DNA from: Lumbricus terrestris
Taxonomy: Eukaryota; Annelida; Clitellata; Crassiclitellata; Lumbricidae
Length of the DNA stretch: 64,000 nt
Direction of reading: 5' to 3'
Assembly: GCA_949752735.1 (NCBI GenBank)
Contig: OX457036.1
Span: 81,380,005 to 81,444,004 of the forward strand
Numbering within the stretch: position 1 is the stretch's first letter; the number at the start of each line of letters is the position of its first letter. Below, piece by piece: positions 22,880-33,300 of this stretch. Made by a program: the position numbers and the translations under genes. The notes beneath the pieces are model-generated. The model was given only the letters and a program-made list of their open reading frames with translations, had not been told where the DNA came from and searched no databases.

Positions 22880-24540
22880 CGACTTCGTCTATTTACCCGT
22901 TGTTCCTGCTATCAGCCTATCATGCTATGGCTCGTTGCACCCACGTTGATCTGCTGACGGCTCTATAGTTCGTGCACACATCCTGGCATTTATTTGACGA
23001 AATCGGTCACACGACGCCGTATGCCTAGAAGAGACTCGAATGTTCTCAGCATGCTTCAAGGTTTGTTTGGTTACGATGGTGAAATTATGCGCATACATGC
23101 AGAAAGAGTTGTGAAAGACAACGGGCGTGGTGAAAAACTCCTTTAGGCCTACCAGGTCGTTTTTGAACAGGCTTTAGTTATTGCGTTGAATATGATATTC
23201 GCCGATGAATGTTTGGCTCTGTGTTGATCCGATTTAATGCACAATGCTTTTCTGTTCAGGTCAAAGAAAAATGAAATAGGTTAGCACTGATGAATACTAA
23301 GTGCATTATCATTAGGCTATTATATTGAGTGAGATATGGTTGAAAGACCCGAACGAGATCATCTGGTGCATTGCAATATAATACGACATATTTTCAATGT
23401 AATTTCAATTCGCAACAACTTATATTGCGCTAGTAAAAGCCCAGTAGATAGATGCAAAATTGAGGCATCAGCAGGTTGAGCTGTGAGTAGGCCTATAACC
23501 TACAACCATAATATTATGAAGGTGGGCGCTGCTGTCAGAAGTTGATTAGTCATTCAGAATTTGGCCTGACGACATTTCTTTGGTTAAGTTGGCCTGTCCT
23601 ATTATGTAGGTCCATAATTTATATTATAGTATCCAGCGCTATGTAGCCTACTTCTGAACGTGCATAAGCCCATTATTTCAATTCGGTCAGTTGTAACTGA
23701 GTTGTTAACCTTGACCACCTGAGGCCCACCTCCGGACAACCCCTTTGATTTGACGCAACGCTGGTGAATAAGCTGGTGTCCGGCGTTCACTTTTGTTGTG
23801 TAGCACTTTAGAAATTTGAAGTTTGCTATTTCGATTTTGATTAGAATCTCTTGAAATATGAATTGTCGAGCTTTAATAGGTCTACAGTAATTTGATAGAA
23901 ATTACGTTCAGTTGCATTGAATTCCATGCCAAGACTCATAACAAATCAGTTTGTGATGATAAAGAAAATGCAATTGTAGTTAATGTTGCTGCTGCTGCTG
24001 ATAATAATGATGATGACAACGACGATGGGCTAATGACAAATAAAACGATGACGGCGTGCTTATAAGTCCATAACTATTTTATGAACCCATCCATAATCTT
24101 GTTTTTCTGAACTTGGCGACCTTTAGTTGCTAATAAATTGTTTGACATTTGCTCTTGGTTAAGTTGTTTCTGGACTTTAAGTGAAGACTTTTCACGTCAT
24201 ATTAGTGAAGAAGCTCTTAGTTTTGTTTATTAAGCGCATCTTTTAGAATACTCTGACCTCGCGATCGAAACGGAATGGCCATAACTAGACCTTTGCGTAA
24301 TAGTGGCATGGAAAGCGGTATAAGGGGGAGGGGAGGGGCTATAATAGGCGTTGTATTCTATTGACCTGTTTAACTGTTGAGCAACTACAAATCTTCTTTC
24401 ATGTTGGTTATGCCATAAGACGTGTTGGTTATGCCATAAGACGTGTTGCTTTGAATACACACACTGTTGGTTAAATAGGCGTAGGCTATACACGGCTGTT
24501 ACCCCACACCAGCCACCATCCTTACAACCAAACAAACAAG
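22880..24540. other. Intergenic with one repeat copy, no gene seen
   Basis: Contains the (GATTAC)n-family copy at 23752-23850 and a short GCT/GAT-rich stretch near 23985-24030. A 23-base duplication (TTGGTTATGCCATAAGACG) is at 24402-24445. No exon was recognised. Confidence 0.4.
23752..23850 (+). repeat. (GATTAC)n-tailed repeat, copy 2
   Basis: GGTGAATAAGCTGGTGTCCG then TAGCACTTTAGAAATTTGAAG and a degenerate ATTTCGATTTTGATT tail. It is more diverged than the other copies. Confidence 0.55.
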
Positions 24541-24544
24541 CTCA

Positions 24545-24592
<48 letters not shown>

Positions 24593-24620
24593 CACACACA
24601 CACACACGCGCGCGCGCACA
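24541..24620. repeat. (CT)n(CA)n(CG)n microsatellite
   Basis: Short CT run, long CA run interrupted by CTCTC, ending in CGCGCGCG. Confidence 0.95.
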
Positions 24621-25018
24621 CGGAGCAGCTTAATTGGAACTGTTAACTGTCGTGGCAAAATCATATTAAAATAATTGAACCATTTGACTATGATTATTTT
24701 AGATCTATGGTGTTGGTTTGCAGTCAGTGCTTGTAGAGTTAACGTAGCGATCGAAACTGAAATTTTTCGATTTACATGACATGAAAGGTTTGCATCATCC
24801 AGTAGCACGGCAGAAGATAAAGCAGAAGCACGCTCTACTGAAGAGGTGCTATATGAATAGCCCTTTGCAGTTACAATTGCAACTGCATGCTTCCTTTTTA
24901 ATACGACATGAACACTCTGAATTCCCATTCTGTTTACGTACAAGTAGATTCCTTGTATCAAGATCCTGAATTCCATTCAATTGACACCAGACCAAGAAAA
25001 TCTGGTCTTTGCCGTAGC

Positions 25019-25107
25019 AAAATAATTATAGTCAGTCGGTGTTGATGCTATAGTTATAAACTATAGCATCAACAGATTTAATCAACACCGATCGACTATA
25101 ATTATTT
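25019..25107. repeat. Nested hairpin (two inverted repeats, one inside the other)
   Basis: The inner arms GTTGATGCTATAGTT and AACTATAGCATCAAC pair perfectly over 15 bp around ATA. The outer arms (AAAATAATTATAGTC... and ...GACTATAATTATTTT) pair almost perfectly outside them, with the CGGTGTTGAT/ATCAACACCG block shared. Probably the folded remnant of a small inverted-repeat element. Confidence 0.7.
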
Positions 25108-25109
25108 TA

Positions 25110-25495
25110 TAGTCCTACTAGTTTAGTGTAGAATCGATTACTGCAATCATGCAATGTCGCCTTTGCTGGCTTGCCACAACGCAGTATCATTCGGCTTCAG
25201 GCGGTCATCAATGCTGCTGCTCGTCTGGTCTGCGATTGAAAAATTCGACCACATTTCAAGCGCGATCCGGGACCAGCTTCAGTGGCTTGGCATAGGTGAC
25301 CGCATCAATTTCAAACTAGACCTTATCCTAATGTACAAATGCCTGAACAATTGTGCACCAGGCTACCTCGCGGACAGTATCAAACCCGCTAGCTAAGCTT
25401 AGATTTAGAATATCCTCGGGGTTATCACGCTGAGAGCGCCTCAGAATAGGCCTAGTTAGTAAGGTGCTAATTCTAAGAGGCGCTTTACAAATTCT
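25110..25495 (+). mobile_element. LINE fragment (CR1/L2 group, C-terminal end)
   Basis: The translation includes DHISSAIRDQLQWLGIGDRI and YKCLNNCAPGYLAD, the typical C-terminal part of CR1/L2-type reverse transcriptases. It is followed by the AGCGCCTC(A)...AGAGGCGCT hairpin (25435-25484) and TTTACAAATT. Stops and small indels show it is decayed. Confidence 0.7.
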
Positions 25496-25569
25496 CATAC
25501 TTAACTATACGATACGATTTGTGAACAGTAATTATACGATTCTTCTATAGGCGCAATCATTGCTGGATT

Positions 25570-25725
25570 AACGTGCCATCATGGCTAATATATAATATGC
25601 CATCATGGATAATATATAATATGCCATCATGGCTAATATATAATATGCCAACATGGCTAATATATAATATGCCATCATGGCTAATATATAATATGCCATA
25701 ATGGCTAATATATAATATGGCTCCA
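25570..25725. repeat. 24-bp minisatellite
   Basis: About six copies of GCCATCATGGCTAATATATA plus ATAT. GCCAT.ATGGC within each unit is itself palindromic. There is no spacer diversity, so this is not a CRISPR array. Confidence 0.85.
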
Positions 25726-26014
25726 CTGGACAGGATGGTTTGATGCGGCATGGATGAGGCTGAGTAGACGCTTCAATCCGCCATTGCTACACCCTTACGA
25801 GTCAATAAATTTACTAGCATGGTGTTTGACAATCCCTTCGTCAATTCTTGAATCAGTCTTTTTCGGTTTACAGCAGGAAAACGTTTCAGTTTACGAAGAA
25901 AATAAATCGAATAGTCGGCGAACATTATTAATATTTTCTGCTCGGACATGTAAAGGCACTCATGCTGAACTTCGGTTCCGGCTGATTGACCGTCGTCAAT
26001 AGCGCATGACACGA

Positions 26015-27364
26015 TCACCGCCAGAGGGCGGCAAAGTACAGTACCTCTTCGTTGTGGTACGCCGTGACGCAGGACAGCGGTACGTTGACGACTGCGTACT
26101 CGTGCAGTTTATTCAGCAGCATGTACTTGGTCATCGATTGACTGACCGCCCAGTAGCGGGTCGTTCGAGGTGACCAGACGGCGCTGAACCGCAACTGACC
26201 ACGGTTCTCATACGACTGGACATAGGACAGAATGCGAGCACTGGTCAACTGCCTTTCCAGCTCCTCTGTGAACTCATCGAGGGTGAGGCCGAGCCGGACC
26301 CGTATCTCGCCCAGGAAGATCTTGTCGTAGAGGGCTGCCACGTACACCTGGCCCTTGTACTCGGTCACCGACTGCACAACGAGTCGGTAGCCGTCGTGTA
26401 GCAGCCGGAAGAACTCCGTCTTGTGTCGCTGGGGACTGTAGCTGTCGTATGCCGTCCACTCGGGCCACTCGTCCTTGACGAAGATGGCGGCGTAGCGCAG
26501 ACGACGCTTGCTGACGTATGTCTCGACGTGTGACAATCGGTAACCCTGGGCAACGCGCGCCTTGAAGCGCTTCCGGTAGCGCGATGACGTCAGGTCGAAG
26601 TATGCGCGCCACCTGGTGCCGTCGTTCTGCGTCCAGACGGCGTTGAAGAAGACGTATCCGAGTTCCTCGTAGGCATCGATCCAGGCCAGGCGGTAGAGGC
26701 GGGCAGAGACCGTCGCAAGGACCTCGGCGAACTTGTAGTCGGGGATCATGAGCTTGACGATGTTGCGACCATCGCTGGACGTCGAATCGACGACGTTTGA
26801 CTGTCGGTTGGGCGTCATCATCATCATCGAGTGGAGACTGTTCTCGTGAGGTGGTGGGTCCCTGGCCCCAGTCGCCGTCAGGGGTCCGTCCAGAAACACC
26901 CGTCGGATGGCATAGCGTAGGAAGTCGCCAAGGTCGTTTGGATCGAGCTTACAGTTGAGCAGAGCCGCCCACGTGAATCCGTACTCATCGTGCGAGACGA
27001 TACTCGTTGATCCGTCCAGGGTACCACTGTGCCAGTACGCCTGTCCTCCCTCCTCGACGATCAGTCCCAGACCGTACCAGACGGAGTCGGAAGAGGAGGA
27101 TGAGGTGCCGGTGGTGTAGGTCGGTCTGGCGAGCATCTGTTGGACGGTGCTGTTGCTGAGGATGGCGACGCTGGAGCGAGAGATGGATGCGGGATCGGAG
27201 GAGAGCGATTCGACGAGACGGACGAGGTCCGATGAGGATGAGATCCAGCCGCAGCTGGAATCGATGACGGCCATGTTGAATCCGCCGTATGGTGGAGACA
27301 CCAGTTGAGTGGAGTTGAGGACGGATTGAGTACGGTCGTGAGGATAGCGAGAGAAATATTCAAC
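26015..27364 (-). CDS. Serine hydrolase gene, last exon (third motif and five repeats)
   Basis: A 1350-base exon after GTGTCACAG, phase 0, with its stop at 26017-26015. GLGLIVEEGGQAYWHSGTLD supplies the HSG motif. After a linker (residues rich in Pro, Ser, Met) come five units of about 45-50 residues with the pattern hydrophobic-GYRL-aromatic...(Y/F)(A/S)A(I/V/L)(W/F/Y). The exon is more GC-rich than its surroundings. The hydrolase end and the whole repeat array sit in one exon. Confidence 0.85.
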   Translation of the reverse strand, partial: VEYFSRYPHDRTQSVLNSTQLVSPPYGGFNMAVIDSSCGWISSSSDLVRLVESLSSDPASISRSSVAILSNSTVQQMLARPTYTTGTSSSSSDSVWYGLGLIVEEGGQAYWHSGTLDGSTSIVSHDEYGFTWAALLNCKLDPNDLGDFLRYAIRRVFLDGPLTATGARDPPPHENSLHSMMMMTPNRQSNVVDSTSSDGRNIVKLMIPDYKFAEVLATVSARLYRLAWIDAYEELGYVFFNAVWTQNDGTRWRAYFDLTSSRYRKRFKARVAQGYRLSHVETYVSKRRLRYAAIFVKDEWPEWTAYDSYSPQRHKTEFFRLLHDGYRLVVQSVTEYKGQVYVAALYDKIFLGEIRVRLGLTLDEFTEELERQLTSARILSYVQSYENRGQLRFSAVWSPRTTRYWAVSQSMTKYMLLNKLHEYAVVNVPLSCVTAYHNEEVLYFAALWR

Positions 27365-30300
27365 CTGTGACACAATCAAGGTCCACTGTAGGGGTGCATA
27401 CACGTATCTAGACTGCATTGTACTGTGTTGCAATTTGTAACTGTACATTTATATAGCGCCTCTTGAAGTCAGAGGCGCTCTCAGCACGATAAGCTCCGTG
27501 GGAAAAGAAACGTTTTTAAAGAACGAGAGTCTGACAAGGAAACACGAGTCGTAAATCGAGTCGCAGAGTCGGTTGTATTGTTTTCCATAGTGTTTTGTTG
27601 CCTTGTATTGTTGTGTCGTGAAGTGTTTCCATATTTAAATGGCTCCATTCTTAGTCAGAAGCCTCTGATTAAAAATTCGTTTAATGCCCTTTACCGAACG
27701 AAAAGCTACTTGAATACCACTGAAGACTACGCCAATTTTCTTCTGTGTACAGCATGCATAACAGCTGCATGGTTAGGATTTATACAGGGCTGTTTTAAAG
27801 GAATTTTTATAACTGCACAACCCCTTCTTTCCCTTCCCATCCTCCATGGTAAATTACTTCCAATCGGACGACAATGACCTCTTTTGCTTATTTTAACTGC
27901 ACATAACTTGTGACAGAAGTGCTTCTACAGCTGCACAAATCCATTTAGAATTGCACATTTTGTGTACAACTGCACGCTAGTCAAGCCAATTGACTGATTG
28001 ACTGAGTAGTTGGTTGGTTGATTTGACTCATTATAAAACAAATGAAATTTAAAATTTTCCTCACCAAGTTCAGTGTGGCTGACGTATGTTTAAGCCGAGT
28101 GACAAAAGCATTGAATATGAAGAGACTGGTAGGATGGATCCAAATTTGACGGGGGCTTATGACAACAGAGGCCGTTGCCCTCGAAAAAAATTTGTTTGGC
28201 GTAATGGTAGAGGTAAGCTTTTTTATACAGCGCGCACTCAGGACCTGCGCTTTTAGGTGCATGACGTATGTGTTTCTGCGCTCGTACTTTTACCCAGTCA
28301 TTTGCGAGAGAACGCGAAACAATGTTCATAGCATTACATTACATTAGGCCTACACCTGTGTTAAAGTGTGTTTCCTATTATGACCAATTATAGACTATAA
28401 TTAATTAGGTACAAAAGACGTTGACCCTGCCTCTGAAACGTCGGCTTCTTCCTTCAGAGTTCCTCCGATCTTCATTCGGTAGATTCCCAGCAATCGCAAG
28501 AGGTCACGAGTGTACGATTCATAAGAAACGCCTGCGACTCTTTCGACGACGAGACCGAGCAACATGTAACCGAAATTCGAGTAGGAGTAGCGGGTTCCTG
28601 CAAGAATTAAAGCAATTATGCATGAGCTGAAGAGTCATGTTATATAGGCTATGTTCAGCTATCCTATCCTCACCGGTCACATTGAGCTCTATTTCAATAA
28701 TTAATTCAACGCTCAGTAAACACTTATCGTAATCGTAATCTCGAAACTTCTACAGCGCCCACAAAAACCAAGTCGCGGGAACCAGCTTATTCACAGGCGC
28801 TCAATCAAAACAAAATCGATAGGCAGCGGGTCAAGTCCGGAGAGTCAGGCAGGCAGATAGATGGACGGCTAAGGTGGGTGATGTTTAGAATTGAAATGAC
28901 GAGGGATGTGATGAGAAGAAATCTTGTTTGGATACCAGACGACTTAAAATTTATGGAGATCAGATCTAATTGTAGTTTCAGTTTAACGTCAGTGCGTGGT
29001 AACAAAGACTATTATGTAGCATCACCCTCCTCCTTTATCCAGGCTTGGGACTGGCACTGGCAGAGTGCGACCAGTGGCGTATATAGTTCAAAGAGATCTG
29101 ATCAAAGAGATCTGGTCTGTGTTGTGAAATGAAATATATACATACTCCACTCCACTCCACTAGAGGGAAACTCCTGTAAATGGTACATGTACATATGTAT
29201 AACATTGTATATGCCTAAACCTGACAATAATGTATGCTTATTTTAGATACAACATGTACCTGGCGTATAGTGTAGTGTCTGGTTAAGCATGTATCTGACA
29301 ACGGCTTCTTTGCTGTTCGTGTTAGGGTTGGGCGCCGTCGTAGGAAGATCCTTCTGGAAGAGTGGATCACCCACTTGACGATGGTCCCAGCCAGCCGTAT
29401 GCTGCAGCAAGTGTCGCACTGTTATGTTCAACAGGGCACCTCGCTCCAACCGACTTTCTCCTCGCTCAATGTCATACTCTGGCAGGATACCTGAAACACA
29501 GGCAGCGTGGCGTGTATGCGTATACATGTAGGCCTTCGTATAGGATGGAACTATGCAACCTGATGTTAAAGTGAAGTTGTGAACTAGACGGGAAGTTACT
29601 GTGAGTCAACGAGGGGCGATCCTATAGCAGCTAATAATTATGAGAGTTTACGTCTAAAAGCCTCTCCTCATGATTGAAACCGCTTCAAAACATTAACAAT
29701 TATTGCAATTCGTTCTTTCATTAATATTGTTGTTGTGATAATTTTGATATTGCTAATTATTTTTATAAGCTGTCTACTACCATGAGCTTGTTTATAATTA
29801 GGCTACTGTTGTTGTTGTTACTAGGCCTATTAGATATGTGTAGGCCTAGGCTTATGCGTATAGCGTACAGGTAACATGCGTTCGTCGTGTAAAAGGCTGG
29901 TACACAAGCTTCGTTCAATTTGCTCTAAATCTGGTCTAACTTTAGTCTTCTGTTTCCTGTAAGCAGTAATTTTCAAGAATTATTTCTACTGGATCACCAT
30001 TGCTAGTCTTACTCATGGGCGGAGACTTAGGGGGAACGGGGAGACCCCCCAATGTTTGTGTGGGGACCGTCCATGGTCATGTCCCCTAACATCTAAGAAA
30101 AGAAATATTCGTAAATAGCATTAAAAATGTTACAGTGGTAAATAGGTTAATTCTGGTAATATCACAAGAAGCAAAGAAGTAAAGACTATAAAGACCAGAA
30201 TATCAGCTGTTTTGACGGGGGAAAATGGTATGACTAAAAAAATGGTCATCAGGTTTTTGGGGGACAGGGAAAAGGGTATGTTTTCAGGAGATCTCGACCT

Positions 30301-33300
30301 AATGACTAAAAAAAGTCGTCTAAAATGTTGGTCGGCGAAAATGGAATTTTTTTCGCGACCCAGCTTTCCGTCCGCCCAAAATGTCTCATCACGCCTCTTT
30401 CATTTGCTGCCGAATTGTTTACTGTAATTTCTTTCTCTTTGGTCTATCGAAGGTTCGTCCTTCAGATCTACAGTGTAGTACCGTCGGTCCTAAATATTGC
30501 CGCCAGACTAATAAACGCATATCACGGTAAAGGCATACTCTCAAATTTCTACCTTAATGTTTGAACAACTTCATTGGCTCTCATCTAACTAGATCTAGAA
30601 TGCCGCGATTAATGCGCAATAAATTCAAAGTCTTCGTCTTCGGTTCCCAGGCACAACGGGTCCTCCCCGAAATACCTATTTGATGTTACACTCCGGCCTC
30701 TTTCAGCCTCCTCGCATCGTCCACTTAGCTCTTTAAACAGATTTGATATTCTAGTTCCTCATGCCAGAACAGCTATGGCTCAATCAGGACCATCCTTTCC
30801 TTCAATTGGTTCCTCTCTGGAATACGCTGTCCCCAGTTACTAGATTTCAAATTTTTCTCTCATAGCCTTGCGCACTGGGAGCGCCTCTGAACGGTTTGCC
30901 CTATCTAGAGGCGCTTTATAGCTGTCTTAATACAATGCGATATTAATTAATTTATTGATTGTTATTAGTAGCAGTAGCAGTAGTAGGAGCAATCAGCAGT
31001 AGTAGTAGCTCTAGTCGGATTAATGGATCAATGGGTGCAGTGCATAGACCAAAGTAGAGAAAGTTTATATACTTGAATTCCTGTGTTCGATATTCGATAC
31101 AAGGTGAAGGCAGCCAAGAGAAAACGCAACGTTAGAGTAATTAGCAAACGATCCGGTTTGTAAGGGTTTGAAAGCGACAGAGCGGCGCCACCTAGCGTAT
31201 TATAATAGTCTATGGATGTCTGGACGTCCATCCTCCTCCTCCATTTACCTCTTCTCTTCCTATTCGTCCTACAACCATATCTATGCTTATTACAATTATA
31301 CTTATATGTAGATACATACATACATTATTATCGCAATAATATTATAAACACAGTTACACACACGCAGATTAGCTTCTTATGTCTGTGTACATCGTATAGA
31401 CCCAAATGTATGCCAGCGAATATACTTTACATATGTATAATTATATACATATCGCGTATATATATATTATCGTACTAATATAGTACATGTATATGCACAC
31501 AAGATATGTCTGAATGCATGCCATCGTATACACTCCCACAACATATGAATATGTATGAGCCCACAGCGTGCAGCAGCACATAAGCGTTTTCTCTGCAGCA
31601 GCAGAAAACATATGTAACATATGTTGAGAAGTTGCCTTCAAAGACTGCAGCTGACTGCAGAAGTCATCCAGTTGCTGTAAAATAACAGCTTCTCACCGGT
31701 TCAATCGGTACATAAACTTATTATCAGTCCGGTAAACATAAGCAAAACGTATACTCCCTAAGTCGATGGAAAAGCCATGGTAACCATATATGCTTTTGAA
31801 TTGAAGTGGGAACGTTGGAAGAGCAGAGTTGCGCGCCAAAAGAGGCTTACTGGCAATTTTACTGATATGTAATACTGGTAACGTATAGGTCTAGCTATAG
31901 ACTGTTTAATTTGGAACTTGTTGATTACGAAGTGAACGTAAAACATGTGTTTTAACCGTGGGATAGGTGTCCATTGGTGAAGTCTCTTTTGCACTATTTA
32001 GAAAGGAACTTTTTATGGCCTTATCTTTGTTTTGGATAACCACAGATTAAATTTAATTCGCTTGATGGCCCAGTTACTCGATCTTTCCAGGGCAAAAACC
32101 TTGACAATGATAAACACATGTTTTATATAATTTATAGCGTTTTAAAGACACTGCAGACTGCAATGCGATGTCTTTAAACATTAGAAACTATTTAGTGCTT
32201 TTTTGTCATTTTATCTTCATCACGTCGTTTTCCCATTTGGTTAATTTATTTCTTCATTCTTAAGATTCTTTCACGTCATATTTTATTCCACTCTCAATCG
32301 CATTTGTCTGTTTAATACCTTCAGAACCGAAGACTTTTGAGTCGAGTTCGAGTCGCCCCTCATCGTACAATCGAAGGATGCTGACAGCTGTTATGATTTT
32401 CGAGACGCTTCCGACGCGCATCAGTGCCCAAGGCGTCATCAACCGCTGCGCACTCGCTCGACCGTAGCCTGAAACCACAACCGGAATTCGAATAACAGCT
32501 GCCTTAGACGCCAGGAACAGTTGTATGTCAGAGTAAAGAGCAACTACTCGAAAAAGATAGAAAATGAGTTGCACGAAAGTGATGCAAAATGAGTCACATA
32601 AAAATGATACAAATGAGTCACATAAAAATGATACAAAATGAGTTACATGAAAATGATACAAAATGAGTCACATGAAAATGATACAAAATGAGTTACATGA
32701 AAATGATACAAAATAAGTTCCATGAAAATGATACAAAATTAGTTACATGAAAATGATACAAAATGAGTTACATGAAAATGATACAGAATGAGTTACATGA
32801 AAATGATACAAAATGTGTTACATGAAATGATACAAAATGAGTTTCATGAAAATGATACAAGATGAGTTACATAAAAATGATACAAAGTGAGTTACAGAAA
32901 AATGAAAAAAATGAGTTGCACGAAAATGATACAAAATGAGTTTCATGAAAGTGATACAAAATGAGTTACATGAAAAAGATACAAAGTGAGTTACAGAAAA
33001 ATGATACAAAATTAGTTACAGGAAAATGATACAAAGTGAGTTACCGGAAAATGATACAAAGTGAGTTACAGGAAAATGATACAAAGTGAGCGTCTGTTGC
33101 ACACCTTCAAAACCGTAATTTGCAAAACTTTGCTATTAGGATGGATCAGAGCAGATTAGCAGTTGCTGTTGACTGAAATAAGATAATATAAAACAAACAG
33201 CAGTGGACTTTTGAATAGAAAAAAATAACATTCTGATTTTATGAATATAAAAGCAATGCAATGCGAAATTATTGGGTGGTGGCTCTGTTCATATGGAGAT

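Noticed and set aside
28421..28630. Plus-strand 69-codon frame
   Set aside because: Shadow of the serine hydrolase exon with the YSN motif on the other strand.
32560..33095. CRISPR array (also 25570-25725)
   Set aside because: Head-to-tail minisatellites without unique spacers, in an intron-bearing eukaryotic sequence.
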